Positions 8,349-15,346 of a stretch of 20,862 bases of DNA are shown one piece after another. How positions within the stretch are numbered: the first letter of the stretch is position 1; each line of letters opens with the position of its first letter. The notes under the pieces were generated by a model. That model was not told where the DNA came from, did no database searches, and saw nothing but the letters and a program-made list of their open reading frames with translations. The stretch covers positions 1 through 20,862 of the forward strand of contig JANXBU010000023.1 of NCBI GenBank assembly GCA_025060505.1, written 5' to 3'. The DNA comes from Candidatus Calescibacterium sp. (lineage in GTDB: Bacteria > Calescibacteriota > Calescibacteriia > Calescibacteriales > Calescibacteriaceae). Both the position numbers and the translations under genes were made by a program.

Positions 8349-9728
8349 GTGTTTGACACAATAGTATCGCCAGCTACCGCGCTTTATCCTTCTGCAATAG
8401 GAATAGTAAGAATATCTGGTAGTAAAACGAAAGATATACTGACTAAAATTACAAGGAAACAGAATTTTAGCCCAAGATTTGCTCATCTAGTTCGGGTATA
8501 CGATGAAGATGGAACACAGTTAGATGAGAGTATTGCAATTTTTTATCCAGAGCCATCGTCTTACACAGGAGAGGATATGGCAGAGATATTTCTGCATGGG
8601 AACCCAGTTATAATAAATCATGTTGTTAGCTTGTGCATAAAAAATGGAGCAAGAATGGCTCAGGAAGGAGAGTTTACAAAAAGAGCATTTTTAAACGGTA
8701 AGCTGTCTTTGGAGAAAGCCGAATCTGTTCTTTCCATAGTCAATTCGTCAACTCTGGCTGGTGTAAAAGCGTCTTTTAAAGTTCTCAAAGGAGAATTTTC
8801 TCGCGTTATTGAAGATATACGTACTGGCATTATAGATGTTCTTTCTGATATAGAGGCTTCGGTGGACTTCCCAGAAGATGTAGACCCTGATATACCAAAA
8901 GAGAAGATTGAAAATAATATCAGATATAATTTGGAGAAGGTGGAGAAAATTTACAGTTCTTGGAAAGGTGCAAAAGTGATGTTAGATGGGGCGGTTTGTG
9001 TTGTAATAGGCAAGCCCAATGCCGGAAAGTCAAGTCTGTTCAACATTCTTGTCGGAGAGTCAAGAGCTATAATATCTCCTTTCCCCGGGACAACTCGTGA
9101 TTACATTGATGCGAGAATAGATATAGGAGGAGTTCTGATAAAGCTTATTGATACAGCGGGAGTAAGAGAAACACCGGATCCCATAGAAAAAGAGGGTATA
9201 AAGAGAGCAATAGAGCTCGCGAAAAAATCAGATATAATTCTGTGTGTCTTTGATAGCTCGTCTGAATTCGATCAAGATGACAAAAAATCTGTTGAGGTCT
9301 CGTTTTTATCAGATGCTCAGTTGATAATTTTTGTTGTAAACAAATCTGATAAGGGAGATGTTCTCAAATACAGAGAAATTCTTGAAAATATTATTCAGAG
9401 TTCTGATGTAAAACACAAAGAAATCGAAATTGTAAATACATCATGTATAGAAGGAAAGGATATAAACAAAGTTCGTGAAATTATGAAGAATTTTGTTATG
9501 CGCGGAGAGAACACAGATTTTTTTGCACTTTCATCAAGGCAGATAGGTATAATTCTTTCTGTTATTGAAAATTTGAGGAGTTCTCTTGAATTTATATCTA
9601 ACTCAGATTACATCGGTAGCGTTCTTAAATTGAGAGAAGCTCTTACAAGCTTAGATGATATAATAGGTCAGGGGAGTTCTCAGAAAGTTATAGATGATAT
9701 ATTCAAAAAGTTCTGTATTGGTAAATGA
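8349..9728 (+). CDS. mnmE: tRNA modification GTPase MnmE
   Basis: MnmE, with MnmG, installs the aminomethyl or carboxymethylaminomethyl group on wobble U34 of several tRNAs. The 459 residues match the family length. The N-terminal formyl-THF-binding domain opens with DTIVSPATALYPSAIGIVRISG. The G domain, inserted into the helical domain, has G1 GKPNAGKS at 221-228, the K-loop/G2 region ISPFPGTTRD near 242-251, G3 DTAG at 268-271 and G4 NKSD at 331-334. The C-terminus keeps the catalytic C-x-G-K motif (CIGK, 456-459). The start is GTG at 8349; an overlapping ATG two bases earlier is out of frame. It lies 65 bases after rplK on the same strand and is probably co-transcribed with it. MnmE in many genomes sits by oxaA/yidC or mnmG, so this pairing is unusual. 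Confidence 0.97.
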   Translation: MFDTIVSPATALYPSAIGIVRISGSKTKDILTKITRKQNFSPRFAHLVRVYDEDGTQLDESIAIFYPEPSSYTGEDMAEIFLHGNPVIINHVVSLCIKNGARMAQEGEFTKRAFLNGKLSLEKAESVLSIVNSSTLAGVKASFKVLKGEFSRVIEDIRTGIIDVLSDIEASVDFPEDVDPDIPKEKIENNIRYNLEKVEKIYSSWKGAKVMLDGAVCVVIGKPNAGKSSLFNILVGESRAIISPFPGTTRDYIDARIDIGGVLIKLIDTAGVRETPDPIEKEGIKRAIELAKKSDIILCVFDSSSEFDQDDKKSVEVSFLSDAQLIIFVVNKSDKGDVLKYREILENIIQSSDVKHKEIEIVNTSCIEGKDINKVREIMKNFVMRGENTDFFALSSRQIGIILSVIENLRSSLEFISNSDYIGSVLKLREALTSLDDIIGQGSSQKVIDDIFKKFCIGK

Positions 9729-9743
9729 TTTATGATGATTTAG

Positions 9744-9763
9744 TTTAATATGCTTTAATATGC
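9744..9763 (+). repeat. Two-copy 10-bp tandem repeat
   Basis: TTTAATATGC occurs twice in direct succession just after the mnmE stop, in the 153-base gap before the convergent cobS end. No function is evident. The rest of the gap shows no clear terminator. Confidence 0.6.
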
Positions 9764-9881
9764 AATGTTGAGCTTTCATTATTTGGATAAAACTCTTGTT
9801 CTGTTTCCCGCGATTACGGAATGGTATGTTGTTTCTTCGGAGGAATTCTTCTTGCAGCGGAGCATTTTGTTACATTTATTT

Positions 9882-10610
9882 TCACTTCCAAGAGTATAGA
9901 GTTAGGAGCCACAAGAGCTCCGAGATTTCGCATATGAATCCGAGTATATCTCCTGTAAATCCTCCCACTTTTTTTATGAAGTATATGGAAAACAGAAAAA
10001 CTACAATGAGTGTCAGTATAGTCTGGTAAAAGTATATAGAAGATATAATAAGAAGTAGTATGGCTGATGTTAGGAAACCTTTTTTTACATTTGATATAAA
10101 AGTGTATCCAAGCCCGTAGTCTTTTGCGCTACGATTGAATACAGAAGGGAAGATAACCATACATATTCTTCCTAAGGAAAAGGAAAAAATGAGAAGTTCT
10201 GGATAATCTGTTACAAGGTTTATGTATAGGAAAAGTTTTAGAAATATATAGATTGAACCAAATAGAACTGCAAATGCTCCGGTATGTGTGTCTTCCATAA
10301 TTTTTAGGATTTCTTCTTTTTTGGTTTTGCCGGAGAGGAAAGCATCTGTTGTATCAAGGAAGCCATCAAAGTGGAAGAAGTTGAAAATAATGTATTGTAT
10401 AACGAGAGTAAGCACCACAGCAATGTCTTCTTTTATTATCAACGAGAAAATTTTGAAACAAAAAAACAAGGCTGTACCTGAAATCAGTGAAAAGAGAGGT
10501 ATATATTTTATAGATTTGGGAAGGAGTCTTTGGAAATCTGTGCCTTTGTATAGGTTTATTCTTGAAAAAAACGAGAAATTAAGGAGAAATGCTCTTATTT
10601 CATCTGACAT
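9882..10610 (-). CDS. cobS: Adenosylcobinamide-GDP ribazoletransferase (cobalamin synthase)
   Basis: CobS is the integral membrane enzyme that joins adenosylcobinamide-GDP and alpha-ribazole (or its phosphate) in the last steps of cobalamin assembly. The 242 residues are mostly hydrophobic, with five to six likely helices. The diagnostic metal-site motif is HFDGFLDTTDAFL (H80, D82, D86, D89), followed by a second motif MEDTHTGAFAV (D107, H109) and the C-terminal GGFTGDILGFICEISE. I chose the ATG at 10610, whose A is also the last base of the rpsB stop (TGATG), over the TTG one codon earlier; such overlap implies translational coupling. No other cob gene is in the window, so the rest of the nucleotide-loop pathway must be elsewhere, or the cell salvages corrinoids. 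No cobalamin riboswitch is visible upstream of rpsB. Confidence 0.92.
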   Translation of the reverse strand: MSDEIRAFLLNFSFFSRINLYKGTDFQRLLPKSIKYIPLFSLISGTALFFCFKIFSLIIKEDIAVVLTLVIQYIIFNFFHFDGFLDTTDAFLSGKTKKEEILKIMEDTHTGAFAVLFGSIYIFLKLFLYINLVTDYPELLIFSFSLGRICMVIFPSVFNRSAKDYGLGYTFISNVKKGFLTSAILLLIISSIYFYQTILTLIVVFLFSIYFIKKVGGFTGDILGFICEISELLWLLTLYSWK

Positions 10611-11410
10611 CAAGTGGTGGCTGGGGCTTCACCGGATTCCACAATCATTCTCTGCTGCTCTACAAATTCCTTTCTCCCAGCCTTTATAGATCTTGAAATA
10701 ACTGAGCAGTAAAATTTTATCGCTCTTATTCCATCGTCATTTCCGGGAAATGGGAATGTTATAGGATCCGGATCGCAGTTTGTGTCAACCGGTGCTATAA
10801 TTGGAACTTTCATTTTTACAGCTTCTGCTATACAGGTTTGTTCCTCCATAATTCCCAGAACAAAAACTGCATCGGGTAGTTTTTTCAGATTTCTTATACC
10901 TTCGTAGTATTTTCCCATTTTTTCCATTATTCTTTTTATACTATTTGCTTCTTTTTTAGTATATAATTTGTATACTTCTCCACTTTGTATCATCTCTACA
11001 TATCTGTTATATCTTTCTATTCCGTTCAGGATTGCCTGAAAATTTGTAAGAGTTCCACCGAGCCATCTTTCTACTATATAGGGCATCTCGCATTCTATGG
11101 CGTAGTTCTTTACTAATTCTTTTCCTATATTTTTTGTTCCAACAAACAGAATCGTTCCACCTTGTGACGCAAGATAGTACGCATACTTGCAGGCTTCTGT
11201 TAACATCTCCTGAGTTTTCTGAACATCTATTATGTGTATTCCGTTCCTTTCACCAAATATGTATGGCTTCATCTTTGGGTTCCATTTTTCTGCATTGTGT
11301 CCAAAGTGAATTCCGTTTTCAAGAATATCTTTTATACTTATGCCCGGATTATAATTTACTTGATCCAAGAATTTGAAGAAGTCATTTTTAAATCTGATTT
11401 GTACTGGCAT
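10610..11410 (-). CDS. rpsB: 30S ribosomal protein S2
   Basis: S2 assembles late on the 30S head/body junction and helps recruit S1. Family landmarks are ILENGIHFGHNAEKWNPKMKPYI, GIHIIDVQKT, GTKNIGKELVKNYA, ERWLGGTLTNF, the PDAVFVLGI strand and PVDTNCDPD near the C-terminus. The 266 residues include about 20 extra N-terminal residues ahead of the usual start region; no ATG occurs between, so the extension is either real or translation begins at a TTG at codon 15. The stop overlaps the cobS ATG by one base. Its normal partner tsf is about 4.6 kb away on the other strand. The gene has no visible Shine-Dalgarno and its start lies 36 bases from the divergent prepilin gene, so its promoter must be very compact or overlap that gene. 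Confidence 0.96.
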   Translation of the reverse strand: MPVQIRFKNDFFKFLDQVNYNPGISIKDILENGIHFGHNAEKWNPKMKPYIFGERNGIHIIDVQKTQEMLTEACKYAYYLASQGGTILFVGTKNIGKELVKNYAIECEMPYIVERWLGGTLTNFQAILNGIERYNRYVEMIQSGEVYKLYTKKEANSIKRIMEKMGKYYEGIRNLKKLPDAVFVLGIMEEQTCIAEAVKMKVPIIAPVDTNCDPDPITFPFPGNDDGIRAIKFYCSVISRSIKAGRKEFVEQQRMIVESGEAPATT

Positions 11411-11446
11411 AATGCATTTATTAGATAATTAATTAAAATAAAAATT

Positions 11447-11830
11447 GTGAAAACACAAAAAGGTTTTACACTTGTAGAAGTTCTTGTTGCAATATGGATA
11501 ATTGGGACTGCGCTTGTAGCTTTGGTTGGACTTAATATAGGAAACATAAAATTTTCAAAAAGTATAGATGAATTATCGCAAGCTATGTTTATACTCTATG
11601 ATGTAAGAATGAGAAGCTATCTGCAAACAAAATACAATACTGAAATTCCACCTATTGAGTATCCACAGGACTACGAAGCAAGTACCGATGTTCTGGACCT
11701 ATCTTCTATGAAAGAATTTGCTATACCATTTCTCTCTGGTGTGAATATACCACCAATACCAATAGCTTTTGTCAAGACACCTTCCGAAAAAAGATTTGAG
11801 TTGTTTGGAGTATCTTATACCAAGAAGTAG
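11447..11830 (+). CDS. Type IV pilin-like / type II pseudopilin-like protein
   Basis: The 127-residue product begins with a short basic leader and the prepilin peptidase site KG|FTLVEVLVAI: cleavage after Gly6 leaves an N-terminal Phe with Glu at +5, followed by a roughly 20-residue hydrophobic helix (WIIGTALVALVGLNI). The 'TLVEVLVAIWI' flavour is closest to minor pseudopilins of the GspI/PilV kind. After about residue 45 the globular part is short and unrecognised, with no cysteine pair. The start is GTG at 11447 without a clear Shine-Dalgarno. It stands alone: upstream is the divergent rpsB and downstream a convergent Nfu gene, so no pilus or secretion operon is visible here. It probably acts as a minor subunit of a pilus or secretion pseudopilus encoded elsewhere; that is inference from the N-terminal motif only. 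Confidence 0.8.
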   Translation: MKTQKGFTLVEVLVAIWIIGTALVALVGLNIGNIKFSKSIDELSQAMFILYDVRMRSYLQTKYNTEIPPIEYPQDYEASTDVLDLSSMKEFAIPFLSGVNIPPIPIAFVKTPSEKRFELFGVSYTKK

Positions 11831-11872
11831 TTGGAGAGTGTCAATTCAATTTTTCAATTTTGTTTTTTCAAT

Positions 11873-12334
11873 TCAAGTTGTTTTTGGGGCGAGTTTGAAT
11901 CCAAAGTCCGGTTCCTTTGGCTCTTCTGCTGGTTCAACTCTTTTGACCCACGGAATAAACTGAGAAAGTATTCTTCTTATTCCAGCTTTCATGGTCACAA
12001 CCGCAGAGGGACAAAGAGCACAAGCTCCGGACATAGAAACTACTACTTCTCCTTTTTCTTGATCTACCTTCACAAGTTTAAGTTCTCCACCGTGAGATTT
12101 TATGTAATCTATGACTTTTCGGTTCAAGACATATTCAACTTCTTCAAACGGATCAGATAGAATTATTACCTCTTTTGCTGTTTTTTGGGCTATTATTTTT
12201 TGTATTTCTGATTTGTCTACGGACTTTGTTCTTAATCCGAAGATTATTTTATTCTGATCTTCTTCTATTTTGTATAGCTTTATATCTTTTTTTTGTTCTT
12301 CTTTGAGTTGCTGAATTATTTCATCTTCAAGCAT
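11873..12334 (-). CDS. NifU C-terminal (Nfu)-domain protein
   Basis: This 153-residue protein has an Nfu-type domain at about 65-130: the helix VLNRKVIDYIKSHGGELKLV, the strand GEVVVSMSGAC, and the cluster-binding pair C105-ALC-P with C108, followed by SAVVTMKAGIRRIL. Nfu proteins carry a 4Fe-4S cluster bridged across a dimer through this CxxC and deliver it to target enzymes. The N-terminal 60 residues are charged and unrecognised; the C-terminal 20 residues (EPAEEPKEPDFGFK) form a Pro/Glu-rich tail. The ATG at 12334 follows the stop of the CxxxCxC gene by nine bases, so the two are surely one transcript. The gene ends 42 bases from the convergent prepilin stop. A role in Fe-S maturation is known for the family; which targets it serves here is unknown. 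Confidence 0.87.
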   Translation of the reverse strand: MLEDEIIQQLKEEQKKDIKLYKIEEDQNKIIFGLRTKSVDKSEIQKIIAQKTAKEVIILSDPFEEVEYVLNRKVIDYIKSHGGELKLVKVDQEKGEVVVSMSGACALCPSAVVTMKAGIRRILSQFIPWVKRVEPAEEPKEPDFGFKLAPKTT

Positions 12335-12343
12335 CAGTCAAAT

Positions 12344-12655
12344 TCAGTTAGTTTCGTTCCACATTTTGAGTATATCTTCAGAAGGTATGTCAGCAAGTCC
12401 TACGACTCTTTTTACTTCTGGGAACTCGCCGGATATTTCTTGGCCTATTATCTCAGCTATTTGATTAGCAGCGCAACCGCAGAATGGTGAGCACCCAACA
12501 CCGTTTCCGAGAGCCAGACCCAGATAAACTGTTCCGGTTCCTTCGTCAAACTTTTTGAGCCAAACTATAACATCCTCAATTTGAGGAGATGCTTTTATTC
12601 TTGGTCTGATGTCCTCCATTATAAATTTTTGTATTTGTTCTCCTATGTTTTTCAT
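12344..12655 (-). CDS. Small CxxxCxC protein, possible Fe-S or metal-handling partner of Nfu
   Basis: I do not recognise this 103-residue protein with certainty. It has an alpha-beta look: helix 5-20, strand EDVIVWLKKF, strand TGTVYLGLALG, then a glycine-rich loop with three close cysteines (C55, C59, C61 in GCSPFCGC), a helix ANQIAEIIGQEISGEF and a final strand KRVVGLADI with a helix after it. That order of strand, Cys-containing turn, helix and strand recalls MIP18/DUF59 and NifU-type folds, both used in Fe-S assembly, but the cysteine spacing is not standard for either. It has the strongest Shine-Dalgarno in the window (AAGGAGGT, seven bases before ATG) and is nine bases upstream of the Nfu gene. 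Partnership in cluster assembly or transfer is inferred from that linkage. Confidence 0.75.
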   Translation of the reverse strand: MKNIGEQIQKFIMEDIRPRIKASPQIEDVIVWLKKFDEGTGTVYLGLALGNGVGCSPFCGCAANQIAEIIGQEISGEFPEVKRVVGLADIPSEDILKMWNETN

Positions 12656-12662
12656 TGATTTT

Positions 12663-12670
12663 ACCTCCTT
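12663..12670 (-). promoter_or_regulatory. Strong Shine-Dalgarno before the CxxxCxC gene
   Basis: On the minus strand AAGGAGGT ends seven bases before the ATG at 12655, nearly full complementarity to the 16S rRNA 3' end. Several other genes here have no visible site, so this gene/Nfu pair is likely well translated. Confidence 0.75.
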
Positions 12671-12696
12671 CCTTTTAAGGTAGAAATTTTTTGATT

Positions 12697-13191
12697 TTAA
12701 AGATATTTTTTCTGCAATTTTTTTCTAACGAATTCATCAAGAATTCTTCTAGATTTCTCGTCGATGTACGTTATTTCTACACCCATACCGGGTAGAACGT
12801 TCGGATCGGTTGGGTCTGCCTTCCATCTGACTACGCCTTCCACAAATATCTCTTCTTCGGTCTCTGGAATAGAAAAATATATTTTCAGATTAGAGCCCGG
12901 TGGCAGAGGATTTGGTGTCCTTATAAACATTCCGCCTCTTGATATGTTCATAGTCCAGTCTACTGCAAAACTTTCTCCTGTTGAATACTTTACTTCTATT
13001 TCTGCTGGAATTCTTTCCTCTCTGCGTTTTTCTTCTGTTTTTATATTTTCTTTGTTTTGTGTTTCCTGTTCTTTTGATTGCTTTGGGTTATTGTTCTCTT
13101 TTTTGTCTTTTAACTTTTTGACTGTTTTGCCTGTACTGTTTATTTTTTCAATTTTGTTCTTTGCTTTATTGTTTTTTTTCTTACTCGGCAT
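12697..13191 (-). CDS. PilZ-domain protein with Lys-rich N-terminal tail
   Basis: The C-terminal 110 residues of this 164-residue protein form a PilZ domain, which usually binds cyclic di-GMP. Both ligand motifs are visible: an RxxxR-type box within KRREERIPAEI (R56, R60) and NISRGG, matching the [D/N]xSxxG box (about 82-87). The domain continues with beta strands MFIRTPNPLPPGSNLKIYFSIP and VEGVVRWK, and ends with a helix SRRILDEFVRKKL. The first 53 residues are low-complexity Lys/Glu/Asn (MPSKKKNNKAKNK), probably disordered. No output domain is fused, so it would act by binding a partner. It lies 40 bases after the unknown gene at 13771 and 41 bases before the CxxxCxC gene. Cyclic di-GMP control of pili or surface behaviour is typical of the family; its target here is not shown. 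Confidence 0.88.
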   Translation of the reverse strand: MPSKKKNNKAKNKIEKINSTGKTVKKLKDKKENNNPKQSKEQETQNKENIKTEEKRREERIPAEIEVKYSTGESFAVDWTMNISRGGMFIRTPNPLPPGSNLKIYFSIPETEEEIFVEGVVRWKADPTDPNVLPGMGVEITYIDEKSRRILDEFVRKKLQKKYL

Positions 13192-13231
13192 ATCTAAAAT
13201 TAATAATACAAATTAATCCTTGAATGTAAAT

Positions 13232-13771
13232 TTATTCATCCTTCTCTTTTTCTTTTCCGCTTTTTTCTTCTGTTATTGGTTTTATTCCAAAAAGTTCTTC
13301 GATCTTTTTATCATTGTTCTTTATACTGAATGACGGAATCACATCATTCTTTATTATTGAAGTTTTCTGTTCTTTCTTGCTTGTGTTTCTATTTCCAGAA
13401 AGCAGTTCAATTATAATGTGATCCCATCTTATATCTTTTGAAAGAATATCTGATGCAGATGTGATTTTGTTGATCAAATTGTTCTGTTTATCTATGTATT
13501 CTTTTAGGGCCGAGTTTACATTTTCAACTATTTGGAATACTTTTTCATAATCTGGGTTGCCGTTTATAATCATAGGAATTATATCTCTTACTGCTCCAAG
13601 TGTTGTATTAAGTATGCTGTTTGTTTCGCTAACGAATGTCTTGAACTCCGAGAAGACATCTCTTACGATGAAAAAATAATCGTCAAGACTTTTTACTTCA
13701 TATATTTTCTCTTCGTTATTACTGCCTTCGTCTTTTTTTTCATCTGAGTCCTTTTTTTTCTTTTTTCCCAT
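13232..13771 (-). CDS. Unknown charged helical protein upstream of PilZ
   Basis: I do not recognise this 179-residue protein. It starts with MGKKKKKDSDEKKDE and ends with SGKEKEKDE, both highly charged, while the centre (about 28-125) is predicted mostly helical with heptad-like hydrophobics (DDYFFIVRDVFSEFKTFV, NSILNTTLGAVRDII, VFQIVENVNSALKEYI). That core resembles coiled-coil or four-helix-bundle partner proteins but matches no family I know. It has no signal peptide, membrane segment or cysteine. It is first in a same-strand run with the PilZ gene 40 bases downstream, and both proteins begin with a similar Lys-rich tail, which suggests shared partners or location. An inverted repeat (7-base arms) lies three bases before its ATG. 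Real-gene confidence rests on length, an in-frame ATG and operon position. Confidence 0.65.
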   Translation of the reverse strand: MGKKKKKDSDEKKDEGSNNEEKIYEVKSLDDYFFIVRDVFSEFKTFVSETNSILNTTLGAVRDIIPMIINGNPDYEKVFQIVENVNSALKEYIDKQNNLINKITSASDILSKDIRWDHIIIELLSGNRNTSKKEQKTSIIKNDVIPSFSIKNNDKKIEELFGIKPITEEKSGKEKEKDE

Positions 13772-13774
13772 TTA

Positions 13775-13802
13775 CTTCAAATTTAGTCATCTATGTTTGA
13801 AG
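13775..13802. repeat. Perfect 7-bp inverted repeat next to a start codon
   Basis: CTTCAAA at 13775-13781 and TTTGAAG at 13796-13802 are exact reverse complements separated by 14 bases; arm centres are 21 bases apart (about two helical turns). It lies three bases upstream of the ATG of the minus-strand unknown gene. It could be an operator or a 5' UTR hairpin; in such AT-rich DNA chance is possible. Confidence 0.4.
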
Positions 13803-13886
13803 ATTATTTTTTTAACAAAATGATACTTTAATAATTATGTATTTTGTATATTTGAAAAACGTCTACTCTCTCTTATTTTCTTAAAA

Positions 13887-13904
13887 TTTGAACAGATATT
13901 CAAA
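13887..13904. repeat. 6-bp inverted repeat upstream of accC
   Basis: TTTGAA and TTCAAA flank a six-base spacer about 50 bases before the accC start. The arm sequence matches the core of the repeat at 13775-13802, in the same divergent intergenic region, so a shared regulator is conceivable but unproven. Confidence 0.3.
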
Positions 13905-13952
13905 AATTCTGTTTTTGGTCTTTGTTTCCGAACAAGTTTTAGTTTCAAGATT

Positions 13953-15311
13953 ATGGAAATAAAAAAGATACTTGTTGCAAACAGAGGAGAGATAGCAAGA
14001 AGAGTTATAAAGTCTGCCAAGAAGCTTGGGAAAAAAGTTGTGGCGGTTTATTCTGAAGCAGATAAAGATCTTCCGTTTGTAAGTGAAGCAGATGAATCGG
14101 TAAATATTGGAGAGCCGCATCCGCTGAAAAGCTATCTTGATATATCAAAAATAATAGAAGCTGCCAAAAAAACAGGAGCAGATGCTATACATCCTGGATA
14201 TGGATTTCTTTCGGAGAGGGAAGATTTTGTAAAAGCCTGTGAAGATAACAACATAACATTCATAGGTCCAACGGCAAAAAGCATGGAGATAATGGGAGAT
14301 AAAGCTACAGCAAGAAGATTTGTGAGGTCAATAAACATACCTATTCCACCTGGAACAGAGATTATTGACGATGTTGAAGTCTTGAAAATTGAAGCAAGAA
14401 AGCTCGGGTATCCAGTTTTACTCAAAGCAGCAGCTGGTGGTGGAGGGATTGGAATGGTGAGGGTAGAGAAGGAAGATGAGCTTTCAAAGGCATATGAGCA
14501 AGCTCGTTCAAGGGCGAAATCTGCTTTCGGAGATGAAAGAGTATATATGGAAAAATATCTTCAATCACCGCACCACATAGAAATTCAGGTTCTTGGAGAT
14601 GGAAAAGGCGGAATAACAACCTTCCCAGAAAGAGAATGCTCGGTTCAGAGGAGACACCAGAAAGTTATAGAGGAATCTCCTTCTACTTTTGTAGATGAAG
14701 AACTCCGTAAAAAGATAAGAGATTTTGCCAGAAAAATTATGTCTGAGCTCAAATACAGAAATGCAGGAACAGTAGAGTTTGTTGTTGATAGAGACAAAAA
14801 CATATACTTTCTTGAAGTAAATACCAGATTGCAAGTTGAGCATCCAATAACAGAGGCGATAACAGGCTTTGATCTTGTAGAGTGGCAAATAAAGATAGCT
14901 GAGGGAGAAAATCTTCCTGATGAAAGAGATATAAGAATCAACGGTTGGGGTATTGAATGTAGAATATATGCTGAAGATCCTGTGACTTTTCTTCCTTCTC
15001 CGGGAAAGATAACGGAGCTTGTTGAACCAAAGTGCACAAAGTTTTTCTGGGACTCAGAGAATATAAGACTTGATATAGGCTATATAGGAGGAAACAGTAT
15101 AACTCCTTTTTATGACCCACTTATTGCAAAACTTGTTGCAAGAGGGAATAATAGATCGGAAGCTATACAAAACATGCTTCAAGCTCTTTCGGATATAAAA
15201 ATAGAAGGAATAAAAACAAATATAAAGTTCCTTCTGGAAGCAGTTTCTTCTGATTTATTCAAAAATGGTGGATATGATACTCACTTTATTCAGAATCTAA
15301 GAAAAAAATAA
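13953..15311 (+). CDS. accC: Biotin carboxylase subunit (acetyl-CoA, propionyl-CoA or pyruvate carboxylase type)
   Basis: This enzyme uses ATP and bicarbonate to carboxylate biotin on a carrier protein. The 452 residues have the full order: N-terminal domain KILVANRGEIARRVI and HPGYGFLSE (80-88), the ATP-grasp domain with K117, K158, the glycine loop AGGGGIGM (161-168), ERECSVQRRHQKVIEE (K237), E275, E288/N290, R292 and the VEHPITE catalytic loop, then the C-terminal biotin carboxylase domain (GWGIECRIYAEDP, YDPLIAKLV). The glycine loop has Ile where many AccC have Arg (GGGGRGM); this variant occurs in some propionyl-CoA and pyruvate carboxylase subunits, so the carboxylated acceptor is open. 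No biotin carrier (accB) or carboxyltransferase lies adjacent. No Shine-Dalgarno is evident before the ATG. A sORF, rplJ and tsf follow closely on the same strand. Confidence 0.94.
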   Translation: MEIKKILVANRGEIARRVIKSAKKLGKKVVAVYSEADKDLPFVSEADESVNIGEPHPLKSYLDISKIIEAAKKTGADAIHPGYGFLSEREDFVKACEDNNITFIGPTAKSMEIMGDKATARRFVRSINIPIPPGTEIIDDVEVLKIEARKLGYPVLLKAAAGGGGIGMVRVEKEDELSKAYEQARSRAKSAFGDERVYMEKYLQSPHHIEIQVLGDGKGGITTFPERECSVQRRHQKVIEESPSTFVDEELRKKIRDFARKIMSELKYRNAGTVEFVVDRDKNIYFLEVNTRLQVEHPITEAITGFDLVEWQIKIAEGENLPDERDIRINGWGIECRIYAEDPVTFLPSPGKITELVEPKCTKFFWDSENIRLDIGYIGGNSITPFYDPLIAKLVARGNNRSEAIQNMLQALSDIKIEGIKTNIKFLLEAVSSDLFKNGGYDTHFIQNLRKK

Positions 15312-15346
15312 GTTTTTTATTGACTGGCATATAAAAGGAGATCCTA

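Noticed and set aside
9779-9865. 28-codon frame on the minus strand after cobS
   Set aside because: No ribosome-binding site, no recognisable domain, and polar unstructured composition; likely chance.
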